The notes under the pieces were generated by a model, which worked only from the letters and a program-made list of their open reading frames with translations, was not told the DNA's origin and ran no database searches. Below, piece after piece: positions 33,565-42,600 of a stretch of 64,000 nt of DNA (position 1 is the stretch's first letter; every line of letters starts with the position of its first letter). The translations under genes and the position numbers were made by a program. The DNA is taken from positions 1 through 64,000 of the forward strand of contig NZ_RMBX01000019.1 of NCBI RefSeq assembly GCF_003807585.1, read 5' to 3'. The DNA comes from Chitinophaga barathri (GTDB lineage: Bacteria; Bacteroidota; Bacteroidia; Chitinophagales; Chitinophagaceae).

Positions 33565-36500
33565 TTATTTGTCCGATAGTTGTTCTACTAACTTCTCCAG
33601 TTTAGAGAGCCTTTCTTCCATCGATTTCGCCTGCTCTTTCAACCGCTCGTTTTCCTGGCTCAGCTCCTGCATGGCTTTTATGGTAATGGCAAGTGAACTG
33701 TTTGTATCAAACCTGTCGTGGTCTTTCGTGGAAAAATGCCAGTCGGAATTATCCGCGATGATGCCGAAGTGAATGTTGTTGCCTCTGTCTGCTTTGTAGG
33801 TAAATTGTTTGATGGCAAGACCGTTGATAAGCGGCAATGCAGGCGCTGTAAAATCTTCGATATTGTCTTTCAGCGCTGCCATTGACGATTGATAAAACCC
33901 GGTGGCATATACAGCGCCGCTTGCATCCCGTTTTGCGAGCGTATTGGCTGTGCCCGTAGTAGCTACGGGCTGGTTGCCTGCGTGCCAGAGCGTATGTTGA
34001 GTAGTTCCGCCATTGGGAGAATATGCGGGATCCCCGCTGAAATTGAGATAGATGCTTTTATCCGAAGCTGCCGTGCCGTTTGAAGCTGTCAGTACGGCCT
34101 GTCCGGCTGCGCCTATGTTCAGGCGGGCAGTATAGTTCACGGAGGATATGTTGCGGATGATATCCAGGTTATAGGCGGTGGTGTTTGCCGTGGAGCCCAA
34201 AGTCAGGCCGCCGGTGGGCACGTTTATACCGCCGTTGTTGATCCTGGCACTGCCGGTCACTATCATGCCGGTAGAATTCAGCCGGAGCTTTTCTGACAGG
34301 GCGATGCCGGTGGATACTGTTTGGAAACTGATATAGGTGGGGTGAGAAGTACCGCTTGTCCATGCGCCTTCAGCGGCTGCCTGTACCTGTGCGCCTACAG
34401 CGTAGGTGCTGCCCGTCGTGTTTGCGCCCCAGAGCAAACCTCCCAGGCGGTGGTCCACCGCTGAGGGTACACCTGAATTATACATTCTCATAAAAGCTCC
34501 TGATGTGGTGGCCATTGCTATGGTATTCTGAATAGCGATGCCGTTGGCGGTGGCGCTTTGTACATGCAGATCGAATAAAGGATTGGCCGTACCTATGCCC
34601 ACTGCGCCTGACGGGGTTATGCGCATTCTTTCTGGCTGTATGGTTCCGCCAGAGCCTGAGCCTGTAAAAAAGGTCATGGCGCCAAGACCAGTGGTATGAC
34701 CGCCTGCGTATAAGTTGATCTGCGCCCCCCTGCCTGACGTGGCACCGGTTGCGCCACCGATCAGCTGTAAAGCGCCAGTAGTACTGTTGCCGATCACGCT
34801 TGCTCCACCTGCTCCTACGCCTAGTAATTCGGGGCTTAACAACCTGGTGTCCGCCCGGAGAGATCCGGTGATCCAGGCATCCGCCGTTTGCACAGCGCTA
34901 AACTGATTGCGCAGGTAGTTACCAGAGCCGGTTAAAGGAGCGGCCCCAAGGTCTGTCAATACCTGTGCGGCCGTGCGGCTATTCACCACTCCGGCATTGG
35001 AAGTCAGGAATAAGGTACCTGCGGTAGCCTGCGCGGGAATATTGGCAATTTCGAAGGTGCCTGCCGTATTGATCCTAACCCTGTTGATATTATTAGTTCT
35101 GACAACTACATCATGATTAGAAACAGCGCCCAAAATTACTTCAGTTGCCGAATGGGTTAATGTGCCATTTACTGTCCCGTTTGTGCTTATAATGTTGCCA
35201 TTTAAAGCTTTGATCCCGCCCTGTACCTGTAATTTATTACTCCCGTCATCTGTTGCGGTTCCTATCAGTAAATTACCTGTATTCGTTAAACGCATTTTTT
35301 CACCTACCACTCCGGCATTTCGTGTATTAAAACCTAAATGACCCGTTTCGCTTCCCGCAGTATTTCCTGCAATAATACCCCAGATCTGGGCATATGAAAC
35401 TTCAGCGGAAGAGCTATTTAAAGCGTTGAATCTAAGACCGCCTGTTGCACCAGAAACCGAATTAACCAACCTCGTTAGATTCAGGGCCTCCCCGGCATCG
35501 CCATAAATGGTCAAATGCCCACCCGTAGCATTCCAACTACCTCTTTTAATCCATGAAGTGCCATTATGTAGCCATGTATCAAATCCCGGCGTTGCTTCAC
35601 CATTAAGCTGAAAATTAGCTCCTCTTGTACCTGCTGCGTTATATAATAAAAAACTTGGCAAAAGGGTGGCTAAACCATCTTTTTGCATCACAGCAGCACC
35701 GTTTAATCTGAAGGTGGCGGCTTGAGCAGAAACATTTTGATTTTGTATATAATTACCTGAACCGCTTGTGGGTACAAAGTTCCCGGAAACCCACGCGCGG
35801 TCGGCCAATTGCATCCAGGAGCCGTATGCTCCCGCTTCCAGGGTCCTGAAGTAACCGGTACCGGATCTGAAAGCCAGCTGTGCTCCGAACGTCGCGTCTA
35901 ATGAAGGGATGTTCAATCCAAAGTATGCCACGCCTGTAGGCGCATTGGTGTTGGATTCGTTGAATGCCGCCGTGGTGGTACCGTTGAAGGCGTTCCAGGT
36001 TGTATTGGCGGGGGCAGTGCTTCTGACAGCTCCGATATCGGAAGGCGCGAGCGTTCTTGTCGTTAAAGCCGATAAATGTCCCGCGCTGTTCGTAACGATA
36101 TTGGAATATACTGAAGCGCCCGTCAAAGCTGAATTATTCGCAATTCCCGCCGGGTGATTGCTGGAGTGCCACATTTCATACATGTTAATTGAACCGTTGG
36201 GCGAGAAATAAGCAGAATTCCCGGCGTCCGGCACATAAAGTGCGCGGGATGTTGCGCCGGTGTTGTTGGCTATCATCACACCATAACCTACCGCTGAATT
36301 CCCGGAAACGGATAAAAAACCGTCCCTTTCGGCTGAGCCTATATTTCGGAGTACCCTATACGTATATGCATTGGTGTTTCCGGCCGCGCCCAGTGTGATA
36401 TTATTGACAGCCGTGTTCCCGTTGGTGAGAACAGTAGAAAGATTGCTGCTGGTCGGAAATGAAGCCGGCGCACCGGTGATCTTGCCCCATGCAAGCGAAG

Positions 36501-37710
36501 TTAACCACGACGGATTTGCATAACTGCCGGTAAGTAAGGGGTAACGCGCGTCACCTGTGGCTGTGGTCAGATATCCGGCCGAAGCATGATTGCCCCATCC
36601 GAATGCAGTCTGCCCATTCAGTATCCTGCTGTCATTGCCCTGTGCAATAGTGCCTGCGGCCGTGCCGAAGTTGGCCGAGATAGTCCTGTCCGCCGTGAGG
36701 TTGCCGCCGCCGGTCAACCCTGTTCCGGCGATGATGCTCCTCGCAGAAGACGCTGCGGCGATATCAGCCAGCAGTTGCGCCGGTGTACGGCTGCTCACCA
36801 CTCCACCATTGGAAGTCAGGTAATTAGAAGCAGTAGTGCTTTGTGCCGGGATGTTCGTAAGGCTGACCTGTCCGCGGAAAGTTGCATCTTTGTTCGCACC
36901 CAGCGTCAGCGCAGCATTCAGCTCTTCCGTGGCAGCACCTCCCGTAATAAAATTCAGGTAACCCGCTACATCGGATGCTGCGATATAATTCGCCCCGTTC
37001 CTGCTGAAATCTATCGTGGTGCCGGATTTAAAAGAAAGATTGGCGGCACTGCCTATGTTGATGATATCCCCGTTTGACAATAATTCCAGTCGTTTCATCC
37101 ATGTGGTGCCGTTGTGGAGCCAGGTGGCAAGGCCTGGATTTGCATCTCCGTTTAACTGTAAACCTGCTCCTCTCGAACCTGCTGCATTTTGCAACAGCAG
37201 ATGCGGAGTTGTAGCAACTGCAAAAGCGTTTGAACCGTCCTTTGGAACATCCAGCCTGTTGTTGCCCCTTACTATCCCCGTCAGCCACAGGTTCCCTGCC
37301 TGTGCGGAAGTAAACTGGTTCTGCACGAAACTGCCCGGCTGCACGATGGGCGCATTGATCGTATAGGTCACGCCTTTTTTCACATACAGGATATTATCCC
37401 CGCTGCGGTAAATAGTATCCACTCCCCCGATGCCCGAAAGGCTGGACAGGTTAAGCGTATCCTGCCCGGTGATGGCGATCTGGTTGTTGCCCACCGTTTC
37501 GAGCCTGATGCGCCGGAACTCCGTGCGGCCGTTGCCTTTATTGTAAAGGTAACCGGCCACCCCACGGGTGCGGTTCTCTATGATCAGCTCCGCCGTGTCG
37601 CAAACGTTGTAAATACGTACGCTGTCCGCACGTATCTGGTATACATGCTGGGAATAAGACTGGCCTGCACACAGCAAAAGGAGAACCAACAGCCAATTAA
37701 TTTTCATCAT
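33565..37710 (-). CDS. Secreted fibre protein with S74 chaperone
   Basis: The 1381-residue protein has a signal peptide (ending SYSQ) and the same N-terminal module as its downstream neighbour. The long middle repeats tail-fibre-like units (for example LQNAAGSRGAGLQLNG and its variants near 165 and 690). The C-terminus (about 1273-1381) matches an S74 endosialidase-type intramolecular chaperone: SMAALKDNIED with the Ser-Lys pair five residues apart, GIIADN, then a coiled coil rich in ENERLKEQAKSMEERLSKLE. In phage fibres this domain trimerises and then cleaves itself off. A locally AT-rich patch (about 35090-35760) suggests mosaicism. Self-cleavage here is inference. Confidence 0.87.
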   Translation of the reverse strand: MMKINWLLVLLLLCAGQSYSQHVYQIRADSVRIYNVCDTAELIIENRTRGVAGYLYNKGNGRTEFRRIRLETVGNNQIAITGQDTLNLSSLSGIGGVDTIYRSGDNILYVKKGVTYTINAPIVQPGSFVQNQFTSAQAGNLWLTGIVRGNNRLDVPKDGSNAFAVATTPHLLLQNAAGSRGAGLQLNGDANPGLATWLHNGTTWMKRLELLSNGDIINIGSAANLSFKSGTTIDFSRNGANYIAASDVAGYLNFITGGAATEELNAALTLGANKDATFRGQVSLTNIPAQSTTASNYLTSNGGVVSSRTPAQLLADIAAASSARSIIAGTGLTGGGNLTADRTISANFGTAAGTIAQGNDSRILNGQTAFGWGNHASAGYLTTATGDARYPLLTGSYANPSWLTSLAWGKITGAPASFPTSSNLSTVLTNGNTAVNNITLGAAGNTNAYTYRVLRNIGSAERDGFLSVSGNSAVGYGVMIANNTGATSRALYVPDAGNSAYFSPNGSINMYEMWHSSNHPAGIANNSALTGASVYSNIVTNSAGHLSALTTRTLAPSDIGAVRSTAPANTTWNAFNGTTTAAFNESNTNAPTGVAYFGLNIPSLDATFGAQLAFRSGTGYFRTLEAGAYGSWMQLADRAWVSGNFVPTSGSGNYIQNQNVSAQAATFRLNGAAVMQKDGLATLLPSFLLYNAAGTRGANFQLNGEATPGFDTWLHNGTSWIKRGSWNATGGHLTIYGDAGEALNLTRLVNSVSGATGGLRFNALNSSSAEVSYAQIWGIIAGNTAGSETGHLGFNTRNAGVVGEKMRLTNTGNLLIGTATDDGSNKLQVQGGIKALNGNIISTNGTVNGTLTHSATEVILGAVSNHDVVVRTNNINRVRINTAGTFEIANIPAQATAGTLFLTSNAGVVNSRTAAQVLTDLGAAPLTGSGNYLRNQFSAVQTADAWITGSLRADTRLLSPELLGVGAGGASVIGNSTTGALQLIGGATGATSGRGAQINLYAGGHTTGLGAMTFFTGSGSGGTIQPERMRITPSGAVGIGTANPLFDLHVQSATANGIAIQNTIAMATTSGAFMRMYNSGVPSAVDHRLGGLLWGANTTGSTYAVGAQVQAAAEGAWTSGTSHPTYISFQTVSTGIALSEKLRLNSTGMIVTGSARINNGGINVPTGGLTLGSTANTTAYNLDIIRNISSVNYTARLNIGAAGQAVLTASNGTAASDKSIYLNFSGDPAYSPNGGTTQHTLWHAGNQPVATTGTANTLAKRDASGAVYATGFYQSSMAALKDNIEDFTAPALPLINGLAIKQFTYKADRGNNIHFGIIADNSDWHFSTKDHDRFDTNSSLAITIKAMQELSQENERLKEQAKSMEERLSKLEKLVEQLSDK

Positions 37711-37754
37711 GGGTATAAGAACTAAGAATTAATAATTTATATTTTGTTACTGTT

Positions 37755-39062
37755 TCATGATTGTCTCGGCTCCAGCCTGAATTCGTAGTGGCTTTGCGGG
37801 TAAGCGGAAAGATCCACATAATAGTCTCCCGTATCATCTACCATAATCGATTCTACTATTTCGTTGTTGACCAATACATGCAAATATGCCGGCCAGTCAC
37901 AGGAAATAGATATCGTTGTATAGGAAACTGGGTTGGTATAGGTCCCCGTTTGCGTTCCTCCCGGGCAAAGAAATCCACCCAGGCTGAAATTATTAAAGTT
38001 GGGAATGCTGGTAAAACAGGTCGCGGTAAAAGCAGGCATTAAGTTTGTCGCCTTTACCGAACGGATAACAGGTGTTATAGGCCCGCTCCGGCAAATGGAC
38101 TGTCCCCGGTAAGCCTGGCTGGTGAACAGAATATTCAGGTCATCCACGCTTGTAGCGTTGCCAATTTCTACGGGTGTATTACTATAAACCTCACATCCCA
38201 ACGAGGCAGGGCCCGGCTGTGTATTCCGGGCTTTTAACTCAATGGTATGAGAACCGGCAGTGAGCGAAACAGGAAGAATATGCCATAATAAAAAGGATTC
38301 CTCCGAAGCAACTACGGGATCATTCATGGCAGCAATCAAAATGCCGTCGATATACAATTCAAACAGGTTGTCCGCGCCTACTCCTATGTAATATGTTTTT
38401 GCCGATGGAGCTGTAAAAACTCCGCTCACAGACATCCAAACTGCTGTACCCACCGTGTTATCGCAGGCCCACACGCCGCAACGGTTCAATGCTCCTCCCC
38501 AGATGGACGTGGCGCCGAAGGTCTGGGATTTCAACACTGTGTCGCCGGCCGGCAATTGAGCCATGCTCTGCATCATCAGCCCTGATTGCTGTGTAACCGG
38601 CGGTGTGGAACAATATTGGGCGGCCAGCGCCGTGGACGGGATCCACAGAAGATTCGTGGTTCCTCCGATCCGTGCCCTGTTAAAGGAACTAAAATTCACA
38701 TTGAAGCCGGGCTGATATAACCAGGCACCGCAGGCGCCATAAGATTCGTAATCCGCCTGGCAAGCCGGGTCGAAATATGCTCCACAAGGCGTTACTTTCG
38801 GTACGGGAACCAGTTCGCTCCACCAGGGCATGCGGGTTGGTTCCGCTGGCAGCATATTTTCCACCAAATGAAGCCATGTTTTGGCTTCGGTGGCGTTGAT
38901 GCAATAGTCATCCAAGGGGATGGTGGTTCCGGCTTTTTGCTGGAAATACCCCTCTGTTACCTTGTCGCGTATGAAGCGATGGGTGACGAGATGGTCCTGG
39001 GCATAGGTGGCGGAGGTGAATGCTCCGGATATCAAAAGTATCAGGGATAGGATACGTTTCAT
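37755..39062 (-). CDS. Secreted carbohydrate-binding-like protein
   Basis: The 435-residue protein has a signal peptide (about 1-21, ending TYAQ). It has at least a dozen cysteines, which suggests disulfides in the envelope or outside the cell. The central part (about 220-290) reads TYYIGVGADNLFELYIDGILI, shortened to the pattern of a PA14/GLEYA-like sandwich: strand, GADN turn, then YIDG and GSHTIELKARN. The C-terminal 100 residues end in strands without a recognised T9SS sorting domain. It is the first gene of the three-gene fibre operon, 44 bp before the S74 fibre gene. A glycan-binding role is a guess from fold-like features. Confidence 0.75.
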   Translation of the reverse strand: MKRILSLILLISGAFTSATYAQDHLVTHRFIRDKVTEGYFQQKAGTTIPLDDYCINATEAKTWLHLVENMLPAEPTRMPWWSELVPVPKVTPCGAYFDPACQADYESYGACGAWLYQPGFNVNFSSFNRARIGGTTNLLWIPSTALAAQYCSTPPVTQQSGLMMQSMAQLPAGDTVLKSQTFGATSIWGGALNRCGVWACDNTVGTAVWMSVSGVFTAPSAKTYYIGVGADNLFELYIDGILIAAMNDPVVASEESFLLWHILPVSLTAGSHTIELKARNTQPGPASLGCEVYSNTPVEIGNATSVDDLNILFTSQAYRGQSICRSGPITPVIRSVKATNLMPAFTATCFTSIPNFNNFSLGGFLCPGGTQTGTYTNPVSYTTISISCDWPAYLHVLVNNEIVESIMVDDTGDYYVDLSAYPQSHYEFRLEPRQS

Positions 39063-39420
39063 TCTGTAATTACTTTTTCCTAACTAGTTTTCTATTGTTC
39101 AGATCAGGTTAAATTCAGTAAATCGTTTTTTTTGTTAATTGAAATTTGGATCATTGCTCCGTAATATTAGCCCTATTATGATAATTTCATAGCAAGGATA
39201 AGGTAACACAAAATAAAAAAACTCAACCCGGAAGGGCTGCGTTTTAGTACGTTATATCATCTCTAAAACTTCTCCTATTTCCGATGACGGCACAAGTCAG
39301 CTTACTCTCATCTCTCGCCCACAAGACTTTGCTCCAGCTGGGTTAATATACCATTTGGCCTTTCATTCCATATATAATTTTCGCCGGCACTAGTCTGAAA
39401 ACCAACAATAGAGCCATATG
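39063..39420. other. AT-rich gap between the two operons
   Basis: This 358-base stretch is clearly AT-richer than its flanks. It contains the terminator of the large operon and, presumably, the promoter of the fibre operon, although I found no exact TAnnTTTG box before the gene at 39062. A frame without a start codon (39308-39502) partly fills it. Confidence 0.5.
39212..39239 (-). terminator. Terminator of the large Rhs operon
   Basis: On the minus strand CAGCCC pairs with GGGTTG around TTCC, and AG plus seven Ts follow. It lies downstream of the 65-residue gene and should end the operon that begins near 61889. Confidence 0.65.
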
Positions 39421-39502
39421 TTAGAAAATGGCTCGTAAGCACTCTATCAATACCGCAATTAACCCAATTAACAATGAAGTAATCATTGCATGTGTATAAG
39501 CA
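39308..39502 (-). pseudogene. Startless protein-like frame, possible relic
   Basis: In the frame offset from the 65-residue gene, about 64 codons stay open from a TAG to a TGA. The last 35 read like ordinary protein (GSIVGFQTSAGENYIWNERP and onward to SLVGER). No ATG is available, and half the frame overlaps the 65-residue gene. It could be the tail of a displaced immunity or toxin tip gene, or chance. Confidence 0.2.
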
Positions 39503-39618
39503 CTACCTTCTTCCTTTATCTCTTTAAAGCTTTTCTTGCGTCTTTTAAACAACCAGACTATAAATGCGCCAGGATAGCTTAGCACAACCATTATTAATAC
39601 TCTCAAAATAACATCCAT
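39421..39618 (-). CDS. Two-helix membrane protein, possible immunity
   Basis: The 65-residue protein has two hydrophobic helices (about 4-24, ILRVLIMVVLSYPGAFIVWLF, and about 46-64) joined by a very basic loop (KRRKKSFKEIKEEG). I recognise no family. Its place, 22 bp after the stop of the 2815-residue Rhs gene on the same strand, and its AT-rich composition like that of the Rhs 3' end are what one expects of an immunity gene paired with a variable Rhs tip. Membrane location would suit protection against a membrane-acting toxin. All of this is inference from position and topology. Confidence 0.65.
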   Translation of the reverse strand: MDVILRVLIMVVLSYPGAFIVWLFKRRKKSFKEIKEEGSAYTHAMITSLLIGLIAVLIECLRAIF

Positions 39619-39640
39619 AAATAATTGAATTAGCTTTTAA

Positions 39641-42600
39641 TCAATTCCCCCTCTCTCGTTGTCGTCGCGCATGTGCTGCATGCGGTGAACGACTGTTTTG
39701 AACTCCGGTTTGTGAGTTCGATTGATTTCCCTTCTGGCCCTCGTCGTTTGTCATCCATGGAAACAAGTCCAATCTGGTTATATCCCGCTTGGGCACAACT
39801 TCATTTGGAGCAGGACCTGACAATGGCTTCACCAACACTCCCGGCTGTTGAACAGTTGGAGCGGCTTCTGTTTGATTTGGTACGGTGCCCCCTTCACCTC
39901 CAACGGGTGTGATTGGTGGTAATTGTATCGTCTCTATAGCTCCACTGATGGCATCAGGAATAATTATTTCTTTCACCATAGCGTCTGCACTTTCATCAGC
40001 TACTTTTCTGAGCAATTTATTGCTTATGCTGAAAGGCATCAACACCTTCGGCGATCCTGTTAGGAATACATCAACCGATGCTCCGATCACCTCCTTTCCT
40101 TCATCAAGTGTAATCTTTCCATACATTAGATGTTCTTGAGAAATAAGTTCCATACCCACCCCCTTAAACTTAAATTTGTAAGGTACTGCCCATTTCAAAT
40201 TATTATTTGGATCATATGCTCCTCCTGGATGTGGCCCTTCTTTCCAGATTACGTGAGCCTGATTAACGATTGGCATGACGACACCGCTACCGAACAGAAC
40301 GAAACTACTAATATTACCTTCTACGATATCATAAGACAAGCTATACAATTGATTCGGCCCACTATTCCATACCCGCATGTACCATTTATCCTCACCTCCG
40401 TCTAAGTCCACGGCCCAAATTGGTTTATTTCCTGCAAATTGGTACGGTGAATAAAATGGAAAGCTCTTCGTTAGCGGATCAACACTCAAGAATCTTCCGA
40501 TCCTCGGATCATAAATCCTCATCCCATAATCCTGCTGGTTCCCCTCACCTTTGATTTCGTTGTCGTTCTCCTTCCCATTAAACCCATAACGATACTTACC
40601 AGATGAAAAACTCCGGCCGACCATTTGCATACCGAATGGATAATAATCCTGCGCAGAAAGAACATCAGCCACATAATAATCGATCACACCAGCGCCATTG
40701 TCCACAGCTGCTTTACTGTCTCTTACAGTGGCCAGTACGTTACCCAAATGATTACTTAATTCAAATATCTTTTCTCTCCTTCTGAAATTACTATTAATTC
40801 CGGTCCCTAAATTAGGCAAAACTATTGTCCCGCCCATGCTTCCGTCCTCTACATTTGTTGAATATTCCGAAAGGCCGATCCTGTTGCTGCCATAAAGATG
40901 TACTTCCCGCTGCGTCAGTTTACCATTATTATAATTATTATCCTCTTCAACGTAAATGCTCATAACATTTCCACTTGCATCCCGGATATAACGGGTTTCT
41001 ACCCCGTTTACCAGCTTACTGATCCTGTTGCCGGCCACATCGTATCTATATGTGATACTCAGCGTATCTCCTTTGAGCACCTTTTTGATCTTCCCCATAG
41101 GCAACCATTCTACCGTAATTCCCTCATGCTGATCTTGTGTAAGGTTACCGACCTGGTCATAACTGTAGTTGGAAGGCAATTGTTCGTCAATATCTTCATC
41201 ATAAGCATTGGATGGCACAGAATCTGTTATATAACCTAATCTGTTGGTGCCGGAAAGGTAGTGATAGTGCAATTTGTCCATCTCCAGCGGCATATTTGCC
41301 CATGTCTGATTCCCGTTCCGGATATAGCGCAAAATATTTCCATTTGGGTCATATGTTATTCGCTCAGCGAAGTCAGAAACTGCGATAGGATTCCAGGTAT
41401 TTGTCACCGGGGTGAGCCCTTTGGCAGCATCAAGCCGTGTAATTCGGTTCAGAACATCATAGCTATATCCATAAAGCAGTGCCTCGCCAGCCTTTGGATT
41501 ATTCACGCTCATGGCACTGATATTCCCGTTGTAAAGCGGTTTAAATCCACTGAACTGCGCAAAGGGTTGTTTCAGCGAATTTACGGACTGATAGTCTCCA
41601 ATTCCATAATAATTCAATGCAAACCCCACAGCATCTCTCGCAGTGATCCCACCGGCCTTACCGTCCTGGCCCATGTCAAAATCCGGTGTAAGTGCAGTTG
41701 CATTCACTCCTTTCAGCCAGCCTTGCAGAGAATAGGTGTAATCAAGACCTTGTACCTGTTGCTGTCCCATTACGGTCCTCGCTAAATGGCCATGTTTGAA
41801 ATACTGATAATATGCCTCATTCTCCCAATAAACACTATCCCGGCTTGTTTCCGTATTAACAAGCCTATTTTCAGCATCGTAGCTATACCGGTGATAGAAG
41901 GCATCTACCTGCCCGGGTTGATAATTTACCTGGTTAACTTTTCCACTTACCAGGTCGTATTCATAAGTTATTTTCTTAAACCTGTTAGATACATCCGAAG
42001 TAGTCCTTGAATTATAATCCTGCACCAACGTATTCACATTCCCCAGAATATCATAGCTATAAAACGATCCTGAAGCCCTGTCTCCCGCCGCCAATTCCGA
42101 TGCATTATCATACACAGCGGCCCAGGAAACCCTGTTCCTCAGATTTACCTGATCCAAGGCAAGGCCTGCAAACGGTGTATGCGGAAGATCATAAACGGTC
42201 CTGGTGATATAAGTCTTGCTACTTCCTGCATCTGTCAACCATGTACCGAGTTCACCAACACTTCTGGATATGGCCTCAGTCATAGGGTTACCACTAGTCA
42301 ACTCACCCCCTTCTGTAATACGCCCGATCCCATCATATAACGTATAGCTATACTTATTTGTCAACACCTGCTCTGCATTCTGCGACGCCGCAATCCTTCC
42401 CAACCTGTCATACCAGAAATGATGTATCCCTGCATCCGGTGTTTTCTGGGCCACAAGCTTATTCAACGTATTATACCTATACTGCGTCACCATCCCATGC
42501 GGCGGCACCAGCCGCTCACCCGCTCTCCTCGCCACCGCCACACTATCCAGCCAGCTACGCTCCCTTCTCTTCACCACTCCCGCCGGCGGTACAGTCTTCA

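Noticed and set aside
30582..39062. Prophage or tailocin, because of fibre-like proteins
   Set aside because: The proteins have Sec signal peptides and no capsid, sheath, baseplate, terminase or integrase gene is near.
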